64,000 nt of DNA from Lachnospiraceae bacterium (GTDB lineage: Bacteria; Bacillota; Clostridia; Lachnospirales; Lachnospiraceae), in NCBI GenBank assembly GCA_017934175.1, contig JAGBKB010000063.1, forward strand, positions 1-64,000, given 5' to 3'. Positions 37,501 to 43,946 of this stretch are shown piece by piece. Both the position numbers and the translations under genes were made by a program. Position 1 is the first letter of the stretch. Each line of letters opens with the position of its first letter. The notes below the pieces were generated by a model. It saw nothing but the letters and a program-made list of their open reading frames with translations, had not been told where the DNA came from and did no database searches.

Positions 37501-39862
37501 TTATGCTACTAATTATAAATCAAAACAATTTGTTAATCAAGGATTTTTACCTCGTATGAGAACTATTCCTGTTGATGCTAAATGGTATGTAAAACAAGGA
37601 CTTAATGCTTTAGGATTAACTACAAGAAATTATAATGATAGAGAATGGCACGATATAATTGATTTTAGTCATGATTTTGATGCAAACTTTGATATGTTCC
37701 AATTAATTAAAGGTGTTGGTACTCGTAAACATAAAGAAATTCCTAAAATGCTTTATGAAGAAGATGAAGCCAAATATAAACAATTAGTTGAGGATATTCG
37801 TAAAGAAAACGAAGAAATTGATAAAGAAAATCTTCGTATAGATAATGAACTTGCTAATAGAAATTATAAAGAAGTATTCAATCAAATGATTTATAATGGT
37901 ACTGAATATCTTGCAAGAGAAAAAACTAAAGACTTAATTTATATAATGATTGAAGATTTAAAATCAAGAAATGCTAATAAAGTTAATAATTTTGGTGCAC
38001 TATCTCGTAATAGAAGAATTAGTAGAAGTGATTTTGATGTTTATAATGAAACTAATCAAGACAATGCTTATCTTGTATTTATTAATTGGGCAAGAAGATT
38101 TCTGTTTAAAGAATATAAAAATCTATCCCCTTTAAATAAATATAGTGATTTACTTCAAAATATTACTTCTGCTAAATTTATGATATTTAATTTGCTTGGT
38201 GGTATAGCCAATGTTAATACTGGTATTGTAAACATACTTGGTGAAGGATTTGCTAATGAATTCTTTTCTGTTAAAGAATGGAATAAAGCTTCTCAAATTT
38301 ATCTTAGTAAATCTCCTAAAATGATTGCTGATTTTTTTGGTACTGAATCTAATGATTTTTATGTAGCATTAACTAAATATTTTGATATTGTTGATTATGA
38401 CCAGGTATTAGAACTTGCTAAAGATTCTGATATTGTTGAAAGAAACAAGAAATTAAATAAATTTCTTTATTCTTTCCAATCTGGTGGTGAGCATTATATG
38501 CAAAATAGTGTTTTATTTGCTATGCTTGAATCTCATAGATTATATAAAGATTCTAATGGTAATATACAAATGGTAACTTTTGACCAATATAATGCTGATG
38601 TTGATATAAAATCTTATGAACAAGTTCTTAGAGAAAATGATGTTGAATTACTTGATAATTTCAAATTTAATCTTAGAAGATTAGATAAAAATACTCAAAG
38701 ACAATATGATAGATTTAAACGAGACCCTATTGCTGACCATATTCGTAGTATTCAAGATAGTACTCTCAGAAATAAGATATTAAAAGAATATAATGAAACT
38801 CGTAAAACAAATACTGAAATTGCTAAACAAGAGTTTAATAAAATGCCTACTGTTATGAGTCAATTAGAACTCAAAAATGGTAGAATTAGAATTAAACCTA
38901 TTATTGTTGATAATGTAGAAAAACCTAATGATTTGCTTACTGATAAACAACTTGGAGAACTTAAATGGAAAGTTCAACAAGTTAATGATAAGATACATGG
39001 TGTTTATAATAAAATGGGTGGTGCCCGTATAGAACAATATTGGTTTGGTAATCTTGTTATGCAATATCATAAACATCTTTATCCTGGAATAATGAAACGA
39101 TTCCGTGTTAATGGTATGTTTAATGAAACAAGAGGTACTATTGATTATGGTTCTTATATTTCTGCATTTAAACTTGCTGCTAATATTGCAAAAGATGTAT
39201 TCAATCCTGCAAGTCAAGCAAGTTATGCTGAAACAACTGAAGAAGATGCTATTAAATCATTTGGTACTTTTATGACAAGAGTATTTGATATAGCAAATAT
39301 TGTTTCCTTTGAATGGAATGTTCTTCCTACTTGGGAAAAAAATAATATTATGCGTTGTCTTGGTGATTTATGTGGTATTGGTGCAGCATTCCTTACTGCT
39401 TTTGCTATTTATCTTATGACTGATGATGATGACCTTAAAGATAATAATTTCATTGGTTCTTGTTTATATATTGCTGACAGACTTTTAACTGAAAGTAAAA
39501 TGTATACAATTACAGGTCTTTATTCTGAAGGTGCTACTCTTTGGTCAAGTCCAATAGCCGGTATTTCTACTATTAAAGACTTATTTAAAACTGTTGACCT
39601 TGGAACTAAATATCTTATAGACCCTTCATTTGAAGTTATTTATCCTAATGGTCTTTATAAAGGTAGAAATAAATTTGGTGTTGTTATTCAAAGAAATATT
39701 CCTGGTTGGCGTATAGTTAAACGAATTGAAAATATTGCTAAAAATAATAATTATTATCGTTTAAATGAATCTACTGTAAGTACTCGTCTTGCAAAATCTA
39801 TTGCTGAAACTATTAATCCAGACGATGAAACCCCTTATAACGATGATTATAATGATATGTAA
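25568..39862 (+). CDS. Virion DNA-dependent RNA polymerase (crAss-like, giant)
   Basis: 4,764 residues. Residues 1799-1803 are D-F-D-I-D inside TGADFDIDTIYG, the metal-binding motif of the double-psi beta-barrel in the crAss-like virion RNA polymerase characterised from phage phi14:2. The preceding PTEGKQSVTILRIKGFLPR and IYGSTIIVANEW are consistent with that fold. The protein is injected with DNA and transcribes early genes in the known system. The C-terminal part (beyond about residue 3,500) is long and helical, with one hydrophobic segment near 4,600 (GIGAAFLTAFAIYLM), probably a fused cargo domain. At about 2,756 a tandem octapeptide KTTDNNDN occurs. In some relatives this module is divided or fused differently. 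Confidence 0.85.
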   Translation: MSCYAEGFTLVEDAKGKVTNQLQKLTPIVSIKQMIASRINDGSFEIWAKDTYPKDFNDGKSLFDKSEGTIGKYLRHYLRSHFASVQNSTKVNQNEDRQLFTSITAKKTATIYGAYLIGKEFYRIKNLDKSERPSSKDLGKTVRENVTAQIVKEFDNRGKSYFESNPNHSSANEYFNLEKNIDDLNNSIDELEVKIEEAASEQNKEEFDKLNIKYDELISILHKNYSDKRQLVYKALFGSNNIALMNYATLFNIVTSNTENIVDRFGNTITAADEYFKNVYAHKSLLNIKHIFEEQTEEEKQSDDSDELENFEDITEEDIDMMATNWDNYVYSNYIKHFEGGVRLYLSNILKSDIPYKDYEAGKGYNTENELGVALPMSDKFVVTQITNGASFYSINDFIESVKKLANTVPALYGLSQLVKDMENDEQFARKIFTNFARPVIAKTLIDVNRASDPTISQSNLTANPISKMYFDLLNVAKLTYKDVYDEKDITALNNISKENPINQKELLITVLRKYFPNLDLTTLENILYNNDKNQQDLFIYNAAKGLSFFINSIKPVITAENKANKEFGVLMADYNKKLEAYNDINNPNRGEKPIRPEYDSSYINYKSLEQPLIQLSKLLTPYFVVNTELNHLNAKGTVSSDIINESYLTNFIKQLNYTVNEPGGELKGVELLKKFLTQSNSFYYNNLLFGITDSKGNILREGLFIRTNGKISVNPKAKDLLKAALFDGVRDRNSLSGVDYRNMTQRDYFLSMIIAYNTPINIDNSIEDNNLRNRIANIMLRIPSDASNNFMVTMERYDYSGMNGLYSYDGSILSNEISNILQNLGQYNGVYVGEDTDSLTGFKRKINIYDNLTEEYFVSTNDVRDNNKASEDLITSILYKGGIQGDFDVIGYTKKFDGDNVIIPIIYKKSGTDIKFVIYLKGKYDKKNQTVNNAKIDKISSLAKHSQKYTEFDEFGKVTSNTRYEFNNIEDTINLFLNDNADRLTELLIKDNKLKKNLNRDSAIFLGFKNQVIGEINDIVRALDTLFKFDKATKQYRIINSTDGLFEWKHYTDNSVIDENGHLTGKVFTPIKLFTINGVNYSVDISELLNLYGKNGLIKKDDKGYYLNIPNNSFIQSIFNKTLQLNLEKNNTIVGINNKIDDIVEKWINAYDNYIKTQLLSFNSVLNNINDISYNKVVEAIYNITLAYMDFDAIFEGDSKYYKDAQTFLKRAKEVQMAGSSFSAYDFGHEIGGAIKTLKDNNNNDILVTLANAAGERTPITVNEKQLTLDTGFRAVTIRNTKRGFERATELYDEVYKENYKKFIAQGLDDKTAKSIAKETAEAIAKGYGDFIVDGQQIKGQSTKINDAQSYITIYELARRRYANGTIDEYRDLIEKLIRPEDEFDINDIDLEQLSRFIQVEKNVYYDIQFDPVTKEYYPRQIKNAEFVLIPNLLPKDSDLRVLADLMIKNNIHQVNTVETSKAANKNVLEFWDSKNEKIILKEQFEENIKDDSNVETYYYKNLHKQQDIVDHMVDKQNKAGIQILKKLQDNESTASEKVQKAVKNMQDALAANIEHDFRTLIFQFGWTVDKETGRLCNIGDDDPTTKFNLNFTDFYARAREEAQRLDMDSNFLEYLELDFTGNPIMPADMGPVSQKLENIAQAIFNSKIARQTLPGWHAVQVTTVGYDNTLEYHPEVYVEIANPRKEITAKEYEALKEEDKNKYQKVAYVDALIPIWNSELEELVDSLTEKYNGDRKKAEQEVIDKLNKANLDKQIGYRIPTEGKQSVTILRIKGFLPRIYGSTIIVANEWITQTGADFDIDTIYGIYHELRVVGENIFKITSNTNTDEYNTKKRYVAYINEMLRNVNDATKDYIQTAKNARNIAYEAIEDAREHKKAFDELNKQRKAIFAELEPSDRKFINKSIKKFINNKKISDINKDKRIIDRLNTLKSNDYKDNTKILDIINKLIDIYNQRIELNQEYRDDNLSLFDKTEEGYNAFLTNADNEYFDSVIEIARSAGMISYEEFSKLDIISQQTRRARNNIIVDSMLEIMSDPTSREENYSRSNFDDLSEAKDELNEIAGTGFSSASTYNPFDQLRFMQNAIDGRKLKAFSVNRDTFNSVNNKTHTKLNGNHAIKIAYDLSKYNEDLIKSAFEEVEIDKEKNIAIVTHRDLGWSKNNRNVVGKLLTSYSSQTTAHILDAIKEGAIFNETDYTFGTFKTLLDVGTDYDTAIAFLMQPAITALNEYHNSATSIFNKNYDNPVYYYIKELAEKLNVSGINENSTYQDIIEAFSKDKKIQDKFKEIWNTEITEDLFDTEVIIDYNGLVNRLKDKTNNFDNYIFDLGIALAFNKYNRTTKNIETLSRCANPDSFGTKQTIRDTRLVVDNVIQHYSYSDYVGKTLVVGKHDSEYNFLKKYKKSEETEENEEKTEFVEEKNNNENKSFVEYTTFLQKLYPGFGDVIISENNVEGKAEYRKIVDIKKSSYPYLASIFQYCTNKSIEVNKQMFDFESDEMNAVISYIESRFGRNFKKEEFVAFKKYMLSSIYTNLEYIHDRLTINDHGQIIIDNSLFADSEDFWDTEINRIYGYVEEISNFDVNDISNPTSEELDDYLKLTPLQKVMFIKKHYVLGDNIFNYIDCTKFNKQELESKQYSKNRLTINTDGVDVEQLLLFFDEAFFNEDVFIKLAALDLIKYAFVVEGFSFRRNSISRIITNNALLADVQHGGFNLVNSFKGEIKEVTQPNKLNDYLTDKFLRNFVRSHSDLITTINLEKSNKTTDNNDNKTTDNNDNKISDNKLFLSTIRRDLGGIIFIPVQKSYNKLLEKLNLDAESDSKYIQISYFPNEKKNTKKKVLYEIHRINNDDANTIALIPLNYLDFNENYETSLNNDNHEFYSYGFYRDLINEMLNQPKTYNLSVEKAKIPRYKYNVNIDSSVDVNTILNIATTSTGVSQAQAEKIIKDIAKWYKSYGGTNNYGILSHDSQTLKKLFKNNNSIITQNIDVGDGIIISFDIKQLPKTDSIFKIHRYFMENGYFKDSTPKWMIDYHNSIAWNDATGKNPRLYRITIHKDDDFANKKAQEQNAIETEKKQYHASRIRYGEDFNNIDFEGFSNFDTIANLIVRDIEYKAHKGDELADNIYEEFTTRGITTSSLKDISKRSNDIYYIAASYYTAVGNQLIQDLKNFEINGIDYSINPNEKVDGKSLYDALREHPERREAFFNLLLKAKTFGDGIHEILELPITGEDLVLNNAINKIQKIINNVRNDNNLKIAFDAMFNYYLAKEYSENPNVRRGIIKLTDVFGDIDWWDTQFSDVAELNHKQIQVIVKMANDIVAKAHFEGLDRVEEFNKKYERILSENTGSFNIDNIVDKKEVRFINPVTKKFYEDRKAVYNKFRDVANKYGFHSKEYFLAELETDKWLLEHTEQPINREYYERDIKLREELFEKALDYYVEYRQLLDKIYSNYIPYNQLTEAQKEERQRYWNRINELRGKTIDNEWDIFDDYGEVKDEIHKQNALDIYITRKANLNGEFFDQKETKEFREVLEYNLGIIDRYDAKHELQTLEEKLENEEYRDAYEWVRANARRVLKPEIRHKLIQAYKTLGNNDVAKKVFKKALDAVPESERYDVYGDIIGTKYTLKQQKAIKDLIEQKYHPYGELNDDGSISENVMNNLEDSKESDNGLLKEWPETADDEPDFRDYVFTDEFYKTQVQSPEEQDNAIRNRKREIYTKINKIIEKGFDEKGRFSVKRLYEAYTNEQGIFDSEPIKELGNLYQELRVINKSNYDNHDDSSKKSSVKIRRNVVATSRNELELQEIPATYRALFEKIIFDRKVNGDYSKKGKKRLGNRFLFGFYAPYKIEGKYPDKFVNKAKTEARKFLREQVKTVLTPYWYEAHRAAIAQGIEDKWIAANRVYNPYKREYEWIPIWTRTEVSPIGEESVYEFESIGGYNRREIKEEKLNPLYKKGSSNYRTDDNTYKNEAYSNLTEKEIKMLKFLQDTVNFYATNYKSKQFVNQGFLPRMRTIPVDAKWYVKQGLNALGLTTRNYNDREWHDIIDFSHDFDANFDMFQLIKGVGTRKHKEIPKMLYEEDEAKYKQLVEDIRKENEEIDKENLRIDNELANRNYKEVFNQMIYNGTEYLAREKTKDLIYIMIEDLKSRNANKVNNFGALSRNRRISRSDFDVYNETNQDNAYLVFINWARRFLFKEYKNLSPLNKYSDLLQNITSAKFMIFNLLGGIANVNTGIVNILGEGFANEFFSVKEWNKASQIYLSKSPKMIADFFGTESNDFYVALTKYFDIVDYDQVLELAKDSDIVERNKKLNKFLYSFQSGGEHYMQNSVLFAMLESHRLYKDSNGNIQMVTFDQYNADVDIKSYEQVLRENDVELLDNFKFNLRRLDKNTQRQYDRFKRDPIADHIRSIQDSTLRNKILKEYNETRKTNTEIAKQEFNKMPTVMSQLELKNGRIRIKPIIVDNVEKPNDLLTDKQLGELKWKVQQVNDKIHGVYNKMGGARIEQYWFGNLVMQYHKHLYPGIMKRFRVNGMFNETRGTIDYGSYISAFKLAANIAKDVFNPASQASYAETTEEDAIKSFGTFMTRVFDIANIVSFEWNVLPTWEKNNIMRCLGDLCGIGAAFLTAFAIYLMTDDDDLKDNNFIGSCLYIADRLLTESKMYTITGLYSEGATLWSSPIAGISTIKDLFKTVDLGTKYLIDPSFEVIYPNGLYKGRNKFGVVIQRNIPGWRIVKRIENIAKNNNYYRLNESTVSTRLAKSIAETINPDDETPYNDDYNDM
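33833..33898 (+). repeat. 24-bp tandem repeat (KTTDNNDN) in the RNA polymerase gene
   Basis: Two nearly identical 24-bp units (33833-33856 and 33857-33880, one C/T difference) plus a diverged partial third unit encode KTTDNNDN twice and then KISDN. The near-identity indicates recent slippage. It lies in a polar linker, so its length may vary between isolates. Confidence 0.8.
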
Positions 39863-39869
39863 TAAAATT

Positions 39870-40289
39870 ATGAAAAAAGTATTACTCTACATTTGGCAAT
39901 TGCCACAAAACTTATTAGGACTAATCTTATTATTGTTCTATCGTAAAGAACAAAAGTTTAATTACAAAGATGGTGTTAATTTTTATGAAACTCCTGAAAT
40001 GCCCACAGGTATATCTTTAGGACAATATGTAATTGTTCGAAATAGATATTATATTGATAATTTAAAACATGAATATGGTCATACTAAACAAAGTAAATAT
40101 CTTGGTTGGTTTTATTTAATTATCATTGGTTTACCTTCACTTATTGGTAATCTCATTGATAGAATAGTTCTCACCAATATTCTTCATTGGCCTTATAATA
40201 AATCTTCTAAATGGTATTATAATCTTCCATGGGAAAAATGGGCCGATAAACTTGGTAATGTAACTCGTAAATTTAATGTTAATCTTTAA
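39870..40289 (+). CDS. Membrane-associated HEYGH (zincin-like) protein
   Basis: 139 residues from the ATG at 39870 (AAAATTATG context). An N-terminal hydrophobic segment (about 4-24, LLYIWQLPQNLLGLILLLFY) is followed by H-E-Y-G-H (H67-E68-H71), then a second hydrophobic stretch (LGWFYLIIIGLPSLIG). Small Bacteroidota proteins with H-E-x-G-H next to a G-x-P-S membrane segment are common in phages and the host; a protease role has not been shown to my knowledge. It is the last gene of the rightward block and ends 40 bp before a strong bidirectional terminator. Confidence 0.65.
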   Translation: MKKVLLYIWQLPQNLLGLILLLFYRKEQKFNYKDGVNFYETPEMPTGISLGQYVIVRNRYYIDNLKHEYGHTKQSKYLGWFYLIIIGLPSLIGNLIDRIVLTNILHWPYNKSSKWYYNLPWEKWADKLGNVTRKFNVNL

Positions 40290-40328
40290 GGTAAAATAAA
40301 TGATATTGGGGTAGTTCCTAATAATAAA

Positions 40329-40376
40329 AAAGCCGGAGAAAAGGACTAACAATCCAATTCTCCGGCTTTATTTTTG
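40329..40376. terminator. Bidirectional terminator between late and early blocks
   Basis: Perfect 12-bp stem AAAGCCGGAGAA (40329-40340) with TTCTCCGGCTTT (40358-40369), followed by ATTTTT on the + strand and preceded by A-rich sequence that reads as T's on the - strand. It separates convergent transcription units. Confidence 0.85.
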
Positions 40377-40414
40377 TATCTTAAAATGCCCACAATAGTG
40401 GCTAAATTAAACTA

Positions 40415-40507
40415 TATTCAATTATTTATCTATTTATGAGTAGTCCTTCATTATTTAGCTGAAAGTGTCTGAAATCGCTTGTATTGCGTTCAAAAATTTA
40501 AGAATTT
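40415..40507 (+). repeat. Dispersed intergenic element, copy C
   Basis: Diverged copy of the ~92-bp element also found at 46641-46732 and 62066-62157, here in the opposite orientation. Shared blocks with the 62-kb copy include AGTCCTTCAT, GTCT and TCAAAAATTTAA followed by AATT. It lies between the bidirectional terminator and the last leftward gene, and on its own strand it points into the leftward genes. Confidence 0.6.
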
Positions 40508-40540
40508 ATATTTTTTACTTACACTTACATTATTAAATTC

Positions 40541-40792
40541 TTAAATAAGAACACAACTGCTTCTTTCAGGAGCTTTATTAAATAATTTAGTAATAAAAGT
40601 AGTAATCCTTAATTTATAAATAGTAATATGAGCAATACTTCTTAATGTTTTACTATCTGTATTTAAATATGTAGAAACAAGAGAAATAACTTGTCTTTCA
40701 GAAAACGCCCATACATTAAATTCATAAAATTTAGTAGCATTTGCATAATAATCTACTAATATTTTATATTTATTAATAGGATATTTATTCAT
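40541..40792 (-). CDS. Hypothetical protein, 83 residues
   Basis: Small soluble protein starting MNKYPINKYKILVDYYANAT. The segment AFSERQVISLVSTYLNTDSK and the following THI-rich part suggest an alpha/beta fold. Family not recognised. It is the last gene of the leftward block, 5 bp after dut, so it is probably expressed from the same message. Confidence 0.55.
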   Translation of the reverse strand: MNKYPINKYKILVDYYANATKFYEFNVWAFSERQVISLVSTYLNTDSKTLRSIAHITIYKLRITTFITKLFNKAPERSSCVLI

Positions 40793-40797
40793 AAATA

Positions 40798-41382
40798 TTA
40801 TTTTTTACCTGTTGAACCATAACCACCTTCTCCTCTATTACTTGGTGTCAAATCTTCAAGAAAAGGAACTCTTTCCCAAATAACTTCTTGATATTTAACA
40901 ACTTGGCATTGAGCAATTCTATCTCCTTCTTTATAGGGGAAATCCTCTCTATCCATATTATGTGTAGGCCTAAATACAACAAGTATTTCACCACGATAAC
41001 CAGAATCCCCTATACCAGGAGTATTAGCTATATACCAATCTGTTTCAGTAAGACTACTACGAGGATAGATATTGAGCTGATGAAGTGGAGGGAGTTCAAT
41101 ATGAATACCTGTATGACAAATAACTCTATCTACTTTTCTTTCAATCCATCTTGCTCTTAAATCCATACAAGCATCTTCAATACCATGAGCATATTCAGGA
41201 ACAGAATATTCAGGACTTTCACAATAAATTTTAACAGGAATTTCATCTAATTTAGCAATTATATCATAAACAGTTCTGCAAACTTCTCCCATGGATTTAC
41301 CATTAGATGTTCTATCTGCAATACCTTGACAAATTGCTTCATAAATAATATTTGCTTCTCTGCTAAGTTCTCTAACTTTCAT
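40798..41382 (-). CDS. dut: dUTP diphosphatase (dUTPase)
   Basis: 194 residues. All five trimeric dUTPase motifs are visible: A71-C-M-D-L (motif 1), P107-RSS (motif 2), G123-IGDSGYRGE (motif 3, with the catalytic-site Asp and Tyr), G153-DRIAQ (motif 4) and R183-GEGGYGSTG (motif 5, P-loop-like). It hydrolyses dUTP to dUMP and pyrophosphate, which keeps uracil out of DNA and feeds ThyX, encoded 3.5 kb upstream in the same transcription direction. The family is normally about 150 residues; here an N-terminal helical extension of about 45 residues (MKVRELSREANIIYEAICQG) is added, of unknown purpose. Confidence 0.93.
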   Translation of the reverse strand: MKVRELSREANIIYEAICQGIADRTSNGKSMGEVCRTVYDIIAKLDEIPVKIYCESPEYSVPEYAHGIEDACMDLRARWIERKVDRVICHTGIHIELPPLHQLNIYPRSSLTETDWYIANTPGIGDSGYRGEILVVFRPTHNMDREDFPYKEGDRIAQCQVVKYQEVIWERVPFLEDLTPSNRGEGGYGSTGKK

Positions 41383-41385
41383 AAT

Positions 41386-41907
41386 TTAAAAATGTAAGCC
41401 GTCAGCAGTCTTATCTACTTTTGTATTATTAGTATTTCTACTATTAGGATAAGGATTAGGATTACCAAGTTGTTTAAGATTCATACCCATCCACATAATA
41501 GCTTCTTGAAGCTTAGTTGTAACAAGATTTGTTTCACGAGAAACTTCCATATTATTAACACGACGAAGAATATCATCAATATCAATACGAACTTGTTTAC
41601 TCATAGTAATTTGGTTTTCTTCATGAAGAACAAATATTTTACCCATATGGTCATCAATATCAAGTTTAACTTGTTCAAGTTCAGATCTTTCAAGAAGAAC
41701 AAGTAAATATAAAAGCATACAACTAAGTTGCCTATCATAAATCGCACGAGGACAAGTAGGAGTGAAATTAAGTTCACCTTTATCCCATTTTTCAGTCATA
41801 GCTTTTAACTTAAGATAACGAGTTTCAAGTTGATAATATTCAGCAGCAAAACGCTCTTTGTAATCTGCACTATTCATAAGTGCAGCAGTTTCTTCTAATG
41901 TTTTCAT
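41386..41907 (-). CDS. Helical protein of unknown function
   Basis: 173 residues. The N-terminal half is helical (DYKERFAAEYYQLETRYLKL) and continues FTPTCPRAIYDRQLSCM and LLYLLVLLERSELEQVKLD. It resembles, weakly and from memory, small crAss-like proteins of the type where a coiled start is followed by a second helix that packs against it. The C-terminal half (about 90-173) is less ordered. No catalytic residues are evident. It starts in AAAATTATG context and overlaps the upstream gene by 4 bp. Confidence 0.55.
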   Translation of the reverse strand: MKTLEETAALMNSADYKERFAAEYYQLETRYLKLKAMTEKWDKGELNFTPTCPRAIYDRQLSCMLLYLLVLLERSELEQVKLDIDDHMGKIFVLHEENQITMSKQVRIDIDDILRRVNNMEVSRETNLVTTKLQEAIMWMGMNLKQLGNPNPYPNSRNTNNTKVDKTADGLHF

Positions 41908-42170
41908 AATTTTATTGAAATTTTATTAAGTTCTTCATTAATTTTTTCTTTTAAAAAAGTTATATCTGTAACAGCATTAATATCTTTAGTTATATGACCA
42001 ATACATTGACCAAGAATTAAACTATCTAATGTCCAAACTTGAATACTAATATTTATATGGCTTGGAAATTTAGTATAACCACAAATTAAATGAGGATTAT
42101 TAACATATTTGTTTAAAATAGTAACAACTTGTTTAACAAGACTTTTTGATATAAAATCTGCATTATTCAT
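41904..42170 (-). CDS. Hypothetical protein, 88 residues
   Basis: Soluble alpha/beta-type protein starting MNNADFISKSLVKQVVTILN, with a central beta part (INISIQVWTLDSLILGQCIG) and a helical C-terminus (FLKEKINEELNKISIKL). Family not recognised. It overlaps the following gene by 4 bp and lies 2 bp after the DUF932-type gene, within the early operon. Confidence 0.55.
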   Translation of the reverse strand: MNNADFISKSLVKQVVTILNKYVNNPHLICGYTKFPSHINISIQVWTLDSLILGQCIGHITKDINAVTDITFLKEKINEELNKISIKL

Positions 42171-42172
42171 AA

Positions 42173-43228
42173 TTAAGCAACTTGTAAAATATATTCTCCA
42201 GCTTGTTGAATTTTACGACTTCTATCTCCATAAAGAAGTGTATCCATTCTTTTTTCTTTTTCAGTATTATCTATATTAGAATAATAACCAGTAATAGCAC
42301 CATAAACACCCCAACCTGTACCTTCAATTTCTTTTTGACCAGGCCCAACATGATAATAATTTAACATATTGGAAAGAATATTGACTTTTTGAGTAGAAAG
42401 TTCAGCATCATTAATAGCAAAATAATATCTTTGTGCTACTTGTTCAGGAGTATGTCCAGTTTGTTTAAGCCTCATTAATTCTGCATCAGTAAAAATAACA
42501 TTAGCCATTAATTCAACAGCTTTTTTATCATCTACTTTAATTTTACTCATAGCATTATAAGCTTCTCCAACAATTTCGATTTGTTTACGAGTAATGCCAA
42601 GAATTTCATGAGCAATATCAATATTCTTATGAACAGATTGAGTATGCCTAAAACTTACATAATTCTGAGCAGTACGAATTGCAGCATTAAGAGTATTTTG
42701 ACAAATTACACGAATGGGAGTAAATAATATTTTAACACCAGAAGAACCATCATGAGAATTAGTAAATACAAGATAATTATCAACAGGGTCACCGTTAACA
42801 ACAATATTATCAGGCAACTTTGCAGAAACAAAAATCCTTTGTCCATATCCAAATGAACCAGCAGTCTGCCAAATAGCCTCGTTCTTACCAATAGCATTAT
42901 CAAAGAACTTAAAAGCATCAATATTTTGAACTGGCTCATAACGCTCTTTAACAAGCCCAAGAGGAATATTAAGGTCTGTTCTATAAATACCATAAGCGTT
43001 TTGACATTTACGAAGCATTCGTTGACCATTAACAGTATTTTCTATAAAAGTATCATCTTCAATACCTTCAGCTAAATTTGGATTAGAAGGCATATTAGCA
43101 TACATTTCGCATTTTTCTACAGACCAAGCAAGATTTGCTTTTTCCATAACTTCAGCAGAAGATTTACATTCTTCTACATTAATAGCTCCTTTAAATCTAA
43201 AAGGAGCTCCCTTTACTAAATAAGGCAT
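42173..43228 (-). CDS. DUF932 / phage-plasmid-like protein (TIGR03299 type)
   Basis: 351 residues from ATG 43228 (MPYLVKGAPFRFKGAINVEE). An upstream in-frame ATG (43291) lies deep inside the previous gene and gives a poor start. The core matches the DUF932/TIGR03299 family: YEPVQNIDAFKFFDNAIG, then AGSFGYGQRIFVSAKLP, DNYLVFTNSHDGSSGVK and VICQNTLNAAIRTA. The family is widespread on plasmids and phages; its biochemical role is unknown. Here it overlaps the upstream gene by 32 bp and sits in a run of early genes with a Gp157-like protein, an association seen in other phages. Involvement in replication or counter-defence is a guess. Confidence 0.8.
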   Translation of the reverse strand: MPYLVKGAPFRFKGAINVEECKSSAEVMEKANLAWSVEKCEMYANMPSNPNLAEGIEDDTFIENTVNGQRMLRKCQNAYGIYRTDLNIPLGLVKERYEPVQNIDAFKFFDNAIGKNEAIWQTAGSFGYGQRIFVSAKLPDNIVVNGDPVDNYLVFTNSHDGSSGVKILFTPIRVICQNTLNAAIRTAQNYVSFRHTQSVHKNIDIAHEILGITRKQIEIVGEAYNAMSKIKVDDKKAVELMANVIFTDAELMRLKQTGHTPEQVAQRYYFAINDAELSTQKVNILSNMLNYYHVGPGQKEIEGTGWGVYGAITGYYSNIDNTEKEKRMDTLLYGDRSRKIQQAGEYILQVA

Positions 43229-43946
43229 CTTTTTTAATATTAAATTTAACTCCAAATGTTTTAAGCTCCTCATTATCATCTTGTACAACATGGAGCTTAA
43301 ATGATGTACGAAGTTTATTTACAGCAGCATGATGAAAATTGCAAAAATCAACATAATAATTATCTATAAAATATCTAATTATAGGTATTTCGATAGCAGG
43401 TTTTGGAAACCAACCATTACTAAAAGATACATCTTTCATATAAGCTTTATCGAAGTAAATGTTAGTAAGAGTTGTACCTTTAATAATATAAGTTCTATGT
43501 TCTCCCCCTATAAAGAGAGGAATGAGATAATCCATATTGTCTGCCATTTTAGGATAATTTATATTGTTCTTTGCATCGTAATATTCACCAATAACTTTTC
43601 TATAAGCAAGGTCATAATAAACAGAAGTTAAATCTTTATGAACATAAGGATTTCTTCTATTTGTTGCAAGACCCGGTTTTGTATAAACAAATTCACCTTC
43701 TGCAAGAGTTAAAGGAGAAAATATCCCAAATCTAAGAAAATCATTCATACGATTGACAATGGCTTTCAAGTCAGTATAATTTTCTGTGAATTGTGTAAGA
43801 CGAAGTAATCCCATGGCAGCTCGTTCAACATCGTCTTTTCTTATACTTTCTCCTTTTTCCTCTTGTAGTTTCATAGAATAGTTAGCTTCAGCTTTTATAT
43901 GCTTAACAAGCTCACTTTCTTGAAGTATAGGATTAATATCAAACAT
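43197..43946 (-). CDS. Hypothetical early protein, 249 residues
   Basis: 249 residues, starting MFDINPILQESELVKHIKAE, with an N-terminal helical part (to about 75) and a beta-rich part rich in Tyr and Phe (IPLFIGGEHRTYIIKG; KPAIEIPIIRYFIDNYYVDF). No known motif recognised. It ends at TAG inside the next gene's first codons (32-bp overlap) and its ATG overlaps the upstream stop, so it is translationally coupled on both sides with the Gp157-like and DUF932 genes. Confidence 0.6.
   Translation of the reverse strand: MFDINPILQESELVKHIKAEANYSMKLQEEKGESIRKDDVERAAMGLLRLTQFTENYTDLKAIVNRMNDFLRFGIFSPLTLAEGEFVYTKPGLATNRRNPYVHKDLTSVYYDLAYRKVIGEYYDAKNNINYPKMADNMDYLIPLFIGGEHRTYIIKGTTLTNIYFDKAYMKDVSFSNGWFPKPAIEIPIIRYFIDNYYVDFCNFHHAAVNKLRTSFKLHVVQDDNEELKTFGVKFNIKKDALFSKGSSF

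Noticed and set aside
43229..43291. Upstream ATG for the DUF932 gene
   Set aside because: The extra residues (LYKMIMRSLKHLELNL) lie within the upstream gene and are unlike the family start MPYLVKG.
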